The notes beneath the pieces were generated by a model. It was not told the DNA's origin. It searched no databases and saw only the letters and a program-made list of their open reading frames with translations. From assembly GCF_047372505.1 (NCBI RefSeq), contig NZ_JBKBEU010000001.1, positions 1,550,001 through 1,614,000 on the forward strand: a stretch of 64,000 nucleotides of DNA. Direction: 5' to 3'. Of the stretch, positions 42,985 to 52,150 are shown one piece after another. Numbering within the stretch: position 1 is the stretch's first letter; every line of letters begins with the position of its first letter. The stretch is from Phaeobacter cretensis. GTDB lineage: Bacteria > Pseudomonadota > Alphaproteobacteria > Rhodobacterales > Rhodobacteraceae. A program made the position numbers and the translations under genes.

Positions 42985-44522
42985 TTGCGCTTTCCCTGCA
43001 CAATTCGGTCGAGGATCATGGCACAGAACAGGATCGCAAAGCCTGCTAGAATACCTTGCCCTACATTAGCATATTGCAAGGCCTCCAGCACGTCTTCTCC
43101 AAGACCCTTGGCGCCGATCAGCGATGCAACAACGACCATTGCTAATGATAACATAATCGTCTGATTGATACCCGCACGGATCGACGGGCTGGCCAAGGGC
43201 AGATCCACTCGTGTGAGGAGATACCATTTGTTTGCACCGAATGAGATCGCAGCCTCTCGCACGCTTGCGGGCACACCGCGTAGCCCCAGAACCGTTAATC
43301 GCACCACGGGTGTGCCGCCAAAGATCATTGTCGTAACCACTGCCGCAGGTTTACCCGTGCCGAAAAACGCGATCACGGGGATCATGAAAACAAAAGCGGG
43401 CATCGTTTGCATAAAGTCCATGATGGGTTGAATAACTGCATAGAAGCGTGGGCGACGGGCCGCAAACATCCCCAGCGGAATCCCGACCAAGATGGACAGA
43501 CAGGCCGCTGTGCCCAGCAAGGCAAGAGTGGTCATCGCCTTTTCCCAAAACCCCAACAAGCCCATGTAGGACAAGAAAGCACCTGACCAAATCGCCATGC
43601 GGACACCAGCGGTCAACCACGTCAGCAAGATGATCAGCGCGGCAATCACAATCCAAGGCGTGCTGACAAAAACGATCTCCAACGCATCCAACAAGAGCCT
43701 GATCACAAATGTTATCGCATCAAAGAGCGTATCACCGTTCAAGACAGCCCAGTTAAAGAAATTCTCTACCCAATCAATGCTACTCAGCCGGATGTCGGGA
43801 TTGGTCGGGAAGCTGCTGAGAAGATCAAAACGCCCTGGAAAACTGTAGTGGAACATCGCTGCCATGACGATCAGCACCATGAAAGTAGCGCTGAGGATGA
43901 TATGCACTAAAGGCATCGCCGAGCGGATCGTGCGATCAGACACCCAATCCGAGAACCGCGCTTCAAGCGCCCAATTGGCCACGGTGGCTTGAGCAATTTT
44001 TGCCAAGATTAGGATAACAAAACCGATCAATGCGATGTGCGGTCCTTGTGCTGCCATTGCGACCGCTTCGTCGCGCATCCCATCGATGTTGCTTTCTAAG
44101 CCGTCCACAGCACGGCGGAACGCATCCACCCGGTCAGAGCCAGACTCGATCGCCGCCGCGAGCTGCTGGCGGCGGAGTTCCAAGGTACCTTCAATGGAGG
44201 CTATCCTGGCCATCGCGTCAGCGCCAAGATCACCAAAAAGACCGCGTGCAATTTGCACCAGCGCCAACACTTCTATGATCAGAAAAGGCAGCGCCCAAGA
44301 CCAAAGCCCTCGTGCACCAAACCAAACAGGGCCGAATATACCGGCCATCAGATTGAACGTTGGCGTAAATCGAGATGAGGCCCCGATCTTGCTAAAGTTC
44401 GCAGTGTAATAATCAGGGTTGGTTCGCACAAAGGTGCGAATGTTGTCGCACCGTTCTTCGGCATAGGCGATTGCGGCTTCGCTGTTGGGATCATCGAGCG
44501 GATTTACGGTTGTGTCCATCAT
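42981..44522 (-). CDS. ABC transporter permease, ProW/quaternary-amine type
   Basis: A 513-residue inner-membrane protein. The N-terminal half has two hydrophobic stretches and a predicted helical, charged segment (residues about 85-165). The C-terminal half is a MetI-like permease domain with the coupling motif near GVPASVREAAISFGANKWYL (EAA loop) and SLAMVVVASLIGAKGLGEDV, characteristic of ProW/OpuAB. The long N-terminus is common in this QAT subgroup. It overlaps the ATPase gene by four bases. Confidence 0.88.
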   Translation of the reverse strand: MMDTTVNPLDDPNSEAAIAYAEERCDNIRTFVRTNPDYYTANFSKIGASSRFTPTFNLMAGIFGPVWFGARGLWSWALPFLIIEVLALVQIARGLFGDLGADAMARIASIEGTLELRRQQLAAAIESGSDRVDAFRRAVDGLESNIDGMRDEAVAMAAQGPHIALIGFVILILAKIAQATVANWALEARFSDWVSDRTIRSAMPLVHIILSATFMVLIVMAAMFHYSFPGRFDLLSSFPTNPDIRLSSIDWVENFFNWAVLNGDTLFDAITFVIRLLLDALEIVFVSTPWIVIAALIILLTWLTAGVRMAIWSGAFLSYMGLLGFWEKAMTTLALLGTAACLSILVGIPLGMFAARRPRFYAVIQPIMDFMQTMPAFVFMIPVIAFFGTGKPAAVVTTMIFGGTPVVRLTVLGLRGVPASVREAAISFGANKWYLLTRVDLPLASPSIRAGINQTIMLSLAMVVVASLIGAKGLGEDVLEALQYANVGQGILAGFAILFCAMILDRIVQGKRK

Positions 44523-45577
44523 GATATCTCGGTCCCTTCAATAACGGTACGCAGCAAATCAGCACGTGTGACGATGCCAATATCGGTACCATCACCTTGC
44601 ACGATGATTGGATTATCGTCGTCAATAGCAAGGTTGATAAGATTACTGAGTGTTTCGTGCCCTTCAACACGACGTGCATTGCTAGAAACAGGGCCACTTT
44701 TGGCAATGTAGCGATCAAGCGGCTGCATGACAGCATGCGCATGCACCACCTTCAAACGCGAGATTCCGGCGACAAAGTCGGCTACGTAATCATCGGCAGG
44801 GTTCATGACGATGTCTTCGGCGGTGCCGATCTGCACGACCTGTCCGTCCCGCATGATCGCGATCCGATCGCCAATACGAACGGCTTCATCAAGATCATGT
44901 GTGATAAAGATGGTGGTTTTCTTCAAGATCTCAGAAAGGCGGATGAACTCATCCTGCAACTGTCTACGGATCAAAGGATCAAGGGCCGAAAACGGCTCAT
45001 CCATCAGCAAGACATCGGGGTTTGCGGCAAGAGCTCGTGCCAATCCGACGCGCTGCTGCATCCCTCCTGATAACTCATGGGCAAATTTTGCCCCCCATGC
45101 ACGAAGTTCAACGATCTCAAGGATCGCTGCCGCCTGTCGCAGGCGCTCATTCTTGGCGACTTGTCGGATTTCCAACGGCATAGCCACGTTATCCAAAACC
45201 GACCTATGCGGCATCAAAGCAAAGTTCTGGAACACCATCCCAATCTTGCGATTTCGGAAGGACTGCAATTCTCTCGGACCTAAAGCCATCACATCCGTGC
45301 CTTCGATCTCGATTTTGCCCGCAGTGGGCTCAAGAAGTCGGTTGAAGTGGCGCACCAAGGTCGATTTGCCGCTGCCTGACAGACCCATAATGCAAAAGAT
45401 TTCGCCACGATTGACTGAGAGCGAGACATCAGCGACCCCAACAACAGAGTTAAATTCAGCCAGAACTTCTGATTTGGAGAGCCCCCTGTCGCGGATTGCC
45501 TTTAGAGCGACTTCTGGCTTCGCACCAAAAATCTTCCAAACATTCGAGATTTCAATAACGCCGTCGTTGGTTTGCAT
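44519..45577 (-). CDS. ABC transporter ATP-binding protein, ProV/quaternary-amine type
   Basis: A 352-residue ATPase from the ATG at 45577, which has GGTAGGG upstream; a GTG ten codons earlier is possible. Walker A GLSGSGKST, Q-loop FQNFALMPH, signature LSGGMQQR, Walker B LLMDEPFSALDP and the switch His (ITHD) are intact. A C-terminal CBS-like part (about residues 285-352, IIVQGDGTDIGIVTRADLL) resembles the osmosensing region of ProV/OpuA. It couples to the 42981 permease. Confidence 0.9.
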   Translation of the reverse strand: MQTNDGVIEISNVWKIFGAKPEVALKAIRDRGLSKSEVLAEFNSVVGVADVSLSVNRGEIFCIMGLSGSGKSTLVRHFNRLLEPTAGKIEIEGTDVMALGPRELQSFRNRKIGMVFQNFALMPHRSVLDNVAMPLEIRQVAKNERLRQAAAILEIVELRAWGAKFAHELSGGMQQRVGLARALAANPDVLLMDEPFSALDPLIRRQLQDEFIRLSEILKKTTIFITHDLDEAVRIGDRIAIMRDGQVVQIGTAEDIVMNPADDYVADFVAGISRLKVVHAHAVMQPLDRYIAKSGPVSSNARRVEGHETLSNLINLAIDDDNPIIVQGDGTDIGIVTRADLLRTVIEGTEIS

Positions 45578-45649
45578 GGTCGCCCTACCCGCTATTTGGG
45601 TTGCCACCGCAGTCTTACTGCGTCGGCACTGTTCAATTTGATGCGCGAT

Positions 45650-46609
45650 TTATAGGCCGAGCATCGCATCAACACGGTCAGAATTTGCTGCGACCCATTC
45701 AGCCGCTACTTCTGCTGGTTCACGGCCATTCGCGCTAATCTCAAAGGCAAGACTGCTAACGTCATCAGCGGTTAGTTCAAAGTTGGCAAAGAACTCTGCA
45801 ATCGCTGGGGAACGATCAGCTAAGGAATTCGACCAGGCTATCTGAACCTGCTTGAGATCATCCTTGGTCGCGACCATCGAATTTTCATACCAGTCGGCGT
45901 CATCTGAGGGCTGTTTCATTATGTATTTTTCTGGATCAAACGCAGGCTCTGTCAGCATGACAACGTCGAACATGTACCAAACCGCATGCGGCTCGTAGCA
46001 GTAGAATGCGTAACCCTCACCTTTCGCGATGCTGTCTTTGATCCGAGCTGTTTTCACGGCTTCTTCAGCACGAATAGGCTCGATGAAATCAAGCAGACCA
46101 TAGTCGCGAACCTTTACTTCATTGACATTTGCAGAGGCCCAACCGGGTGCGCCTATCCACATTTCACCCAATCCATTGCCGTCACTGTCCATCAACGCCG
46201 CAACGTCCGGGCGGCCCAAATCAGCGATGTCGGTAATGTCGTTGGCAGCTGCAAAGTCCTTGGAAACACAGAAGCCTTGGTTGCCCTGGTAAGGGTTCGA
46301 AGAAAGTGTGACGGTGCCAGCTTTACCGACGTATTCGTTCGTAAAACTCTCCTGATTGGGTAGCCATACATCAGGGTGTACATCAATGTCGCCTTCGCCT
46401 TGGTCCATCGCCTGGAAAATCGTAGCATTGTTGCCTGGGACGTAGTCGACGGTGCCGCCAATCCGGGTTGTGACCGCTTCGCCCAAAACATAGGCAATCG
46501 CCTGTGCGCCAGTCCATGTCGGCACGCCGATTTTGACCTCTTCAGCGAAGGCCGGGACACTTATCACGCTGGCGAGCGCCGCGGTCATCAGTTTCATTTT
46601 CACAGTCAT
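45650..46609 (-). CDS. ABC substrate-binding protein, OpuAC/ProX type
   Basis: A 319-residue periplasmic protein with a signal peptide (residues 1-22, cleavage near AFA-EE). It shows the QAT pattern: PTWTGAQ (Trp32), DIDVHPDVWLPNQ (Trp82), GAPGWASA (Trp151 and Trp157 nearby) and YEPHAVWYMFD (Trp211), aromatic residues that in this family cage a quaternary or otherwise positively charged group. The ligand is therefore probably a zwitterion. It is 35 bases after the lyase gene and precedes the ATPase. Confidence 0.88.
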   Translation of the reverse strand: MTVKMKLMTAALASVISVPAFAEEVKIGVPTWTGAQAIAYVLGEAVTTRIGGTVDYVPGNNATIFQAMDQGEGDIDVHPDVWLPNQESFTNEYVGKAGTVTLSSNPYQGNQGFCVSKDFAAANDITDIADLGRPDVAALMDSDGNGLGEMWIGAPGWASANVNEVKVRDYGLLDFIEPIRAEEAVKTARIKDSIAKGEGYAFYCYEPHAVWYMFDVVMLTEPAFDPEKYIMKQPSDDADWYENSMVATKDDLKQVQIAWSNSLADRSPAIAEFFANFELTADDVSSLAFEISANGREPAEVAAEWVAANSDRVDAMLGL

Positions 46610-46644
46610 TTCCTATCTCCTTGTTGGTTCTTTTTTTGTAGTTT

Positions 46645-47739
46645 TTATGCTGAGTAACCGGGCAGCCCGAAGGTTTCGGGATAGCCAAAGAGTGCAGCGC
46701 TGCCCCCTGTATGCAGGAAAACAACGTTGTTCATGCCGTCGAAATGGCCCTTGCGGACCAAGTCGATCAGGCCATCGAGGCCCTTGCCTGAATAGACTGG
46801 GTCAAACAAAAGCCCTTCGGTTTGCGCAAGCAGCTTGAGTGCTGCGATCATCCCATCCGTTGGCGAACCATAGCCAGGGCCCACATAGTCACAATTGGCA
46901 CGCACAGCGCTGCGTACAATCTCTTTTGGCGCGCCAAGGTAAGCGGCGGTACGTTGCGCGAGGTCATACACCATGCTTTCTTGTTTTTCTTGCGGAGCCC
47001 GCACACCGATTCCGAGAAGGTGAATATCGCTCTCAATCGCCGCCAGTCCGGTGACCAGACCTGCCTGAGTTCCTGAGCTGCCGGTAGCATGGACGAGGGC
47101 ATCAATCTCGAGCCCTTTGCCAATAGATTGCTCCACCAACTCGCGGGCGCAGTTAACATAACCCAACGCGCCAATGGTGTTAGACCCACCACCAGGAATG
47201 ATATAGGGGGTATTGCCCTCTCGTTGTAGTTTGTCGGCAAGAACTTCCATCTCAGCATTCATGTCCGTGCCGCCACTGCGTTTGGACACACTTGCGCCAT
47301 GCAGACGGTTCAACAGAACGTTGCCGTTCATGATGTAGCTGCCGTCATTCGATCCCGTGCGATCTTCTAGCAGAATATGGCATGTCATTCCCAGTTTGGC
47401 AGCAGCGGCGGCGGTTTGCCGAGCATGGTTTGACTGGGTTGCACCTTGGGTGATGATCGTGCCCGCACCATTTTTCTGGGCGTCAGCCATCAAGTACTCT
47501 AGCTTTCTCGTCTTGTTGCCGCCAGATGATAGTCCTGTGCAGTCGTCGCGCTTTACCCAGAGACGTGGGCCCCCGAGTTCTTCGCTGAGGCGATCCATGG
47601 GTTCGAGTGGTGTTGGGAAATGGCCCAATGTCACACGCGGAAATTTTGCCAGCCGAACGGCGAGGTCCTTGCAGCGGCTTGCCATCAATTCTGTCGGCTC
47701 TGTAAGTTGGTGCGCCGGTGCGTGTTCTGTTGCAGTCAT
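46645..47739 (-). CDS. PLP-dependent lyase, D-cysteine desulfhydrase / L-cysteate sulfo-lyase family
   Basis: A 364-residue fold-type II PLP enzyme. The ATG at 47739 has GGGG at good spacing; upstream in-frame starts are weaker. Lys76 in GGNKTRKLE is the likely Schiff-base residue, with TQGATQSNHARQTAAAAAKL, the phosphate-binding GSSGTQAGL, and a C-terminal HTGGSAALFGY. The family includes ACC deaminase, D-cysteine desulfhydrase and CuyA (L-cysteate to pyruvate, ammonia and sulfite). The RVTLGHFPTPLEPMDRLS start, as I recall, resembles CuyA most. Genetic linkage to an uptake system suggests a catabolic role. Confidence 0.8.
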   Translation of the reverse strand: MTATEHAPAHQLTEPTELMASRCKDLAVRLAKFPRVTLGHFPTPLEPMDRLSEELGGPRLWVKRDDCTGLSSGGNKTRKLEYLMADAQKNGAGTIITQGATQSNHARQTAAAAAKLGMTCHILLEDRTGSNDGSYIMNGNVLLNRLHGASVSKRSGGTDMNAEMEVLADKLQREGNTPYIIPGGGSNTIGALGYVNCARELVEQSIGKGLEIDALVHATGSSGTQAGLVTGLAAIESDIHLLGIGVRAPQEKQESMVYDLAQRTAAYLGAPKEIVRSAVRANCDYVGPGYGSPTDGMIAALKLLAQTEGLLFDPVYSGKGLDGLIDLVRKGHFDGMNNVVFLHTGGSAALFGYPETFGLPGYSA

Positions 47740-47807
47740 AATATGCCCCATGTCATTTTCAGACAAAGCATTGCCTGGGGTTAAACATAAAAACAGTGCT
47801 TTTTTCT

Positions 47808-47823
47808 ATGTATACCCATACAT
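47808..47823. promoter_or_regulatory. candidate LysR-regulator binding palindrome
   Basis: A perfect inverted repeat ATGTAT-ACCC-ATACAT in the short gap between the divergent lyase and LysR genes. Position and T-N-A spacing fit a LysR-type operator controlling both. Confidence 0.5.
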
Positions 47824-47849
47824 TTGATATGAGCAAAGGAGACTAACAG

Positions 47850-48740
47850 ATGCAATTCCAATGGTTGGACGATGTTCTTGTGTTACTAGAGGAAGGCAAC
47901 ATGTCGCGAGCCGCGGCGCGCCGAAACATCACCCAACCCGCATTCTCAAGGCGGATTCGAGGGTTTGAAGACTGGCTTGGCACAGACATTCTTGACCGCA
48001 AAAAGAACCGGGTTGAGATCAGCGAAGCACTAACGTCCAACGAAAATGAAATTCGTGCACTTATGACCCGCTTGCGCGAGCTTCGCACAAAGATTGCGCA
48101 TTTCGAAAAGTCACGGATGACAGTGGAAATAGCCGCACAACACGCTCCAATATGTGCGACATTTCCAGACATGGCCTTACGCGCTAAAAATGAGTTTCAA
48201 GGTCTGCAATTCCGGTTACGTGCCGGTAATCTGAACGACTGTGTGTCTATGTTTCTACGCGGCGATACAAGCATGTTACTATGCTATGAGGCCAAAAGCG
48301 TCCGCACGCTTCAATTCGGCCCAGACATCAAGCGCGGCGTATGGGGGAATGACTATCTGGTGCCAGTTGTTGGCGGTGCATTACGCTATATCGTGACAGA
48401 CTACGGGAATGTTCCTACAAATACGCCCGCAATCGTCTACCCTGAAGACAGCTACTTTGGTGAAGTGCTGCGCAAGAATAACAAACCCTTCGGCATTCCA
48501 AGTTCCAGCGCCAACACGTTTAGCGTTTCAGCGTTCTCAAGTGGTACCCGAGAGCTTGTTCTCAAAGGATTGGGCATCGGTTGGCTTCCTTTCAGCATGG
48601 CGTACCGAGAAATCGAAAGTGGGGAGTTGATTTCGCTTGCAAACCATTACGGTCAAGAAGCACTTCAGGTGGCGATTTACGCTGACAAAACAGTCGAAAT
48701 CGCCCGGAGGCTGATGAAACTTTGGGCGAAGGATGTTTGA
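47850..48740 (+). CDS. LysR-family transcriptional regulator
   Basis: A 296-residue regulator. The N-terminal winged HTH is MQFQWLDDVLVLLEEGNMSR then AARRNITQPAFSRRIRGFED. The rest is a LysR substrate domain; its GTRELVLKGLGIGWLP motif is typical. It is divergent from the lyase/ABC cluster, about 110 bases away, and probably controls it in response to the substrate or a breakdown product. Confidence 0.88.
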   Translation: MQFQWLDDVLVLLEEGNMSRAAARRNITQPAFSRRIRGFEDWLGTDILDRKKNRVEISEALTSNENEIRALMTRLRELRTKIAHFEKSRMTVEIAAQHAPICATFPDMALRAKNEFQGLQFRLRAGNLNDCVSMFLRGDTSMLLCYEAKSVRTLQFGPDIKRGVWGNDYLVPVVGGALRYIVTDYGNVPTNTPAIVYPEDSYFGEVLRKNNKPFGIPSSSANTFSVSAFSSGTRELVLKGLGIGWLPFSMAYREIESGELISLANHYGQEALQVAIYADKTVEIARRLMKLWAKDV

Positions 48741-49069
48741 TACCGTGTCTCAGCCAATGTCAAAGCGAGCAATGACAGCTTTCTAATTCAGAAAATTGAC
48801 CCTGTATCCTCGGCGGTCTCCCGCCCCCACCCGATACACTGTTAGCTGAGCATTAGTTTGATCGAAAGTGAATCAGGGAAATCCTCACAATTTCCGCTCG
48901 GAAACGCCGACGGCCTGCGCTTACAGGGAAGCGCGGCTTCTCGGCGCGGCGTCGCAGCTGATGGCAGAAGTTTGGGCTGTTCAAAATGGTGACTTTGCAA
49001 AGCCCGCTTTCTGTGCATCACTTTCAGTCATGGCCTCTGACGTGCTCCCCGCAGCGTCCTCGGTTATTA
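48741..49069. other. gene-free stretch before IS remnant
   Basis: About 330 bases without a supported gene. The G+C-rich second half may be another insertion-sequence fragment, but I cannot name it. Confidence 0.35.
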
Positions 49070-49945
49070 GTTCGCTCTGTTCAGGGTTCGGTCCCATTAT
49101 CGCTGACCACCATGCAGGGATAGCCACGCGTTCGAGCGATATTGTCGAGCTCACGGGCAACCCGCTGGCCGGAGAAGTGAGGTGTCCACGACCGCAGCCA
49201 GGCAGTCCCGACTGAAGTCGTCAATGACGCAGAGCACCCGGAAACGGCGGCCATCAGACAAACTGTCCGAGACGAAGTCCAGCGACCATCTCTGGTTCGG
49301 CCCTTGCGGGATCGCCATGGGCGCACGCGTCCCAATGGCGCGGTTTCGCCCGCCGCGCTTGCGCAGGCTCAGCCCCTCTTCGTGGTAGATCCGCTAGAGC
49401 TTCTTCCAGTTCACCTGCCAGCCCTCGCGGCCGAGCAGCAGGTGCAGCCGACGCCGCCGCCGTTCGCTGGACACCTCCCTCGGCCTCTCTCGCAACTCGG
49501 CGTCCGCAGGCCTGGTTGATCCACGCCGATAGACGCGCGGATCGATCCCGGCCAGGGCACAGGCCCGCCGCTGGTTGTCGTTCTTCTCTGTCATGGCCCA
49601 GTCCACGGCTCTCCGCCTTGCACCGGATCTCTTTCAGCGTTGCCACATCAAGCATCTGCTCGGCCAACATCTTCTTGAGCTTGGCGTTCTCGACCGCCAG
49701 AGCCTTCAGCCGCTTGGCCTCGGACACTTCCATGCCGCCATACTTCGAACGCCATTTGTAGAAAGTGCTATCGCTGATGCCGTGCTTCCGGCACAGTTCC
49801 TTCGCCCCCATTCCGGCTTGGTGCTCCTTAAGGATGCCAATGATCCGCTCTTCGCTGAAACGGCTTTTCCGCATCGCCTGTCTCCTCGCTTGGAGAACAG
49901 GCTAACTTCAAATCGCGGACTTTTCAGGGGAGCATGTCACCTCTA
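49070..49945 (-). pseudogene. IS3-family element remnant (orfA and truncated orfB)
   Basis: OrfA starts at 49874: MRKSRFSEERIIGILKEHQA, HGISDSTFYKWRSKYGG and the leucine-zipper part (AKLKKMLAEQMLDVATLKEI) are typical of IS3 OrfA. OrfB follows in pieces: NDNQRRACALAGIDPRVYRR, then a lost segment within SERRRR, a stop after NWKKL, then the DDE core in DGRRF and VARELDNIARTRGYPCMVVS with DNGTE, where it ends. The catalytic Glu and the right end are missing. The upstream bases near 49935 (CCCTGAAAAGTCCGCGATTT, minus strand) look like an IS3-type end. Confidence 0.8.
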
Positions 49946-50039
49946 CACCATATTCAGTGGCTAGGCTTCGCCCTGAACGGTTGCTTCCGAAAAACCGACA
50001 GAGCGCCAAACCTAACTTAACACGCCAATAGTCAGGAGC

Positions 50040-50400
50040 TTCAGGCAACGTGTTCATAGTCTTCTTTTCGACCCCGACCTCGGCGGCAATGTCGACCTCT
50101 TCCGCACCCTGCTCGGATAACCGTAACGCCAGATATGCCAAGTAGGCTTTGCATAGCCCGTGGCAGGAAGGGAGTTCGAGCTCACAATTGACTGACTGAA
50201 ACTTAACCGTTCCGCATCAGCAAAACCGATCAGGTTGGCAGCCCGGTGTCCCTCAGCCATTTCGCCAGGCACATAGAGGTGCCTCCGCCAACGGCGCTTT
50301 CCGCTCTGGCGCGTACCCTCCACGAGCTTCGCCGCATTCTCCCGGCCTACGACCTCCACAATCTCCTATACCAATTCAGGCAACGGAACCTTGCAACCGC
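50040..50400 (-). pseudogene. Mor-family (Mu-like phage) activator, broken
   Basis: Pieces in different frames give a Mor-type protein: LPELV, a stop (50366-50368), EIVEVVGRENAAKLVEGTR, LYVP, ANLIGFADAERLS, then after a frameshift near 50195 LAYLALRLSEQGAEEVDIAA and EVGVEKKT. Mor/C activators of Mu-like phages switch on middle genes. One nonsense and one frameshift lesion are visible. It suggests that a Mu-like prophage once inserted here. Confidence 0.6.
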
Positions 50401-50960
50401 GCCCAGCTGCGAATTGAGCTAATGGGAAGCGTACTACATCTGGTATTTGTTGCCGTTGCGCCAAGGCCGCCTGTGATGCGCATGGAGGCACTGACCGCCC
50501 AATGAGCGGGCGGGACACCGCCGCAGGCCACAGATCGCCCCCCACTCGCCTGCAACAGCTTCAGCAACTTCCGGCGTTGCGCCTTGATCTTACTGTCATG
50601 GGTGATGCCTGAAACCTGCCGAGGCACCAACCCGCTGGTGCTACGGTTCCGGCCCATTTCCAACACATGCAGGATGGCGGCCCGTTCAACCTGGGCGAAG
50701 CATTCGCCACTCACGGAAACCATCTGCGCCCAGCGCCAACGTTAGGTAGCCACCAGCTACCTGAGAAACATGACCCCTGTTGCAATTACCGAGAAAGGCG
50801 CAGCGCAGCCTATTGATTTGAAGCCTGCAGAGCCTCGCACGCTGGCCTCTCAAGGTGTACTGCCGCGACCACGCAAGGTTTGTCCCGATGAGCGCCGAGA
50901 TACGGGCGAGTTACGGGCGGTGAAGCACGGTGACTTCTCAGACGGATTTGAGGACATCCA
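50401..50960. other. decayed stretch, origin unclear
   Basis: About 560 bases between the Mor remnant and the integrase remnant. One minus-strand frame (50376-50723) contains HVLEMGRNRSTSGLVPRQVS, unrecognised. No intact gene is supported. Confidence 0.4.
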
Positions 50961-51853
50961 GTGGCAAAAAACAAGACTCACGACCACCAAGAAGGCTAAG
51001 GACGGGATATACGGATATTTACGATAGGACGGCCTCGATGTCCGTTTGCCAGATGATCCGACAGGCGAAAAATATGACTGGGAATACTAGCGCCTGATAC
51101 GAGGTCGTAGAGAGCTTGCTAGTAGGCTTAGCTTTGACAAACTAATATCAAGCTACAAGAAGAGCCCAAAAATGGGCCCGCTTGGCGCCACGTACAAAGC
51201 CCAACTATTCCAAGGTTCTAGAGTAACTACACGGTACAATTAGGAAAAAGAACCCCACAAAAGTGCGCCGCTCATCGGCCACTACGTTCATATGGAAAAT
51301 CGACACTGGGCTCGGACTGCCAATTATATTCCATACATGATCTCAATCCTGTTTGATCATGCAATTGGTCTTGAATGCGACGGGACAACCCAGCCAATTT
51401 AACTGAGAAAATCAAGACCTATGAAGGTCACAGACGGTTGCCAAAGTTGGCAATCACAACACTCCGTGAGAATGCCGACGGCCTTACTTACTCGCATTTG
51501 AATTGGCGCTCGGTACCAGGCAGAGAGCCTCAGACCTAACCAGAATGAAATGGTCAGACGTTGAAGACGATGGTATTTGGGTAACCTAAAACAAAACCAG
51601 CGTAAGGCTGTGGATTCCATTCACTGTCAGTTTGCGGGCTACTCTTCACGCAATGCCCCGTCAAAGCCTGCACGGCCTTCACTACAGCGCAGCTGATGAG
51701 CTAGCAGAGGCAGGATGTACGGACCATCAAATCGCAGCCATCACTGGGCACAAACGCCAGTCCATGATCCAAAAGTATTCACGCGGCGCGAATCAAAAAG
51801 CCCTCACCAAGCAGATGCAAGCGCTGCGAGAACAGAGCAAAAACAAAACATGA
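50961..51853 (+). pseudogene. tyrosine-type site-specific integrase, decayed
   Basis: The frame starts near GTGGCAAAAAACAAG and breaks repeatedly. Recognisable parts are an RVRLPDDP-like start, FDKLISSYKKSPKWARL, then LAFELALGTRQRASDLTRMK with the box I Arg, WSDVEDDGIWVT, a stop (51587-51589, probably CAA to TAA), NKTSVRLWIPFT, and LHGLHYSAADELAEAGC, ITGHKRQSMIQKYSRG. In the HxxR box the Arg is His (HGLH), another inactivating change. It points at the 3' end of tRNA-Trp 70 bases away, the usual position for an island integrase. Confidence 0.85.
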
Positions 51854-51922
51854 TCGCGGGAAGCTGTTTGGGAAACTTTTTTTCAGAGAAACCAGAACAA
51901 GGCCGCAAATCCCTTGTTTTAC

Positions 51923-51998
51923 TGGCAGGGGCATCAGGGTTCGAACCCGAGACCTACGGTTTTGGAGACCGTCGCTCTACCAACTGAGCTATACCCCT
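51923..51998 (-). tRNA. tRNA-Trp (anticodon CCA)
   Basis: A 76-nt gene with encoded CCA (TGG on the plus strand, 51923-51925). The acceptor stem AGGGG pairs with CCCCT, the D-arm is GCTC/GAGC, the anticodon loop CTCCAAA gives CCA, and the T-arm reads CGGGTTCGAACCCTG. It follows tuf2 and was the attachment site of the island; the integration left the tRNA intact. Confidence 0.95.
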
Positions 51999-52150
51999 GC
52001 AGTGCGGAAGTTCCTAAGCCAGAGCTGCATGGCTGGCAAGAGGGAAATCAACGAAAGGGCTCGGATTTCCGCCTGACCTAGCACAACGACTAGCCCCCTT
52101 TGCCTAGCTTCAGTATGACGAAGCAAAGCATACATAGGAAAGAGCCAAGA

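Larger units (their letters stand above)
33232..51998. mobile_element. tRNA-Trp-associated genomic island, decaying
   Basis: About 18.8 kb separates tRNA-Trp from secE-nusG, which are normally close. The right border is the 3' end of tRNA-Trp with a broken tyrosine integrase beside it; the left border is a degenerate copy of that 3' end. Inside are regulators, exported proteins, an ABC transporter/lyase cluster and several pseudogenes, plus IS3 and Mu-like remnants near the integrase. With the integrase broken and the repeat diverged, the island is probably no longer mobile. Confidence 0.75.
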
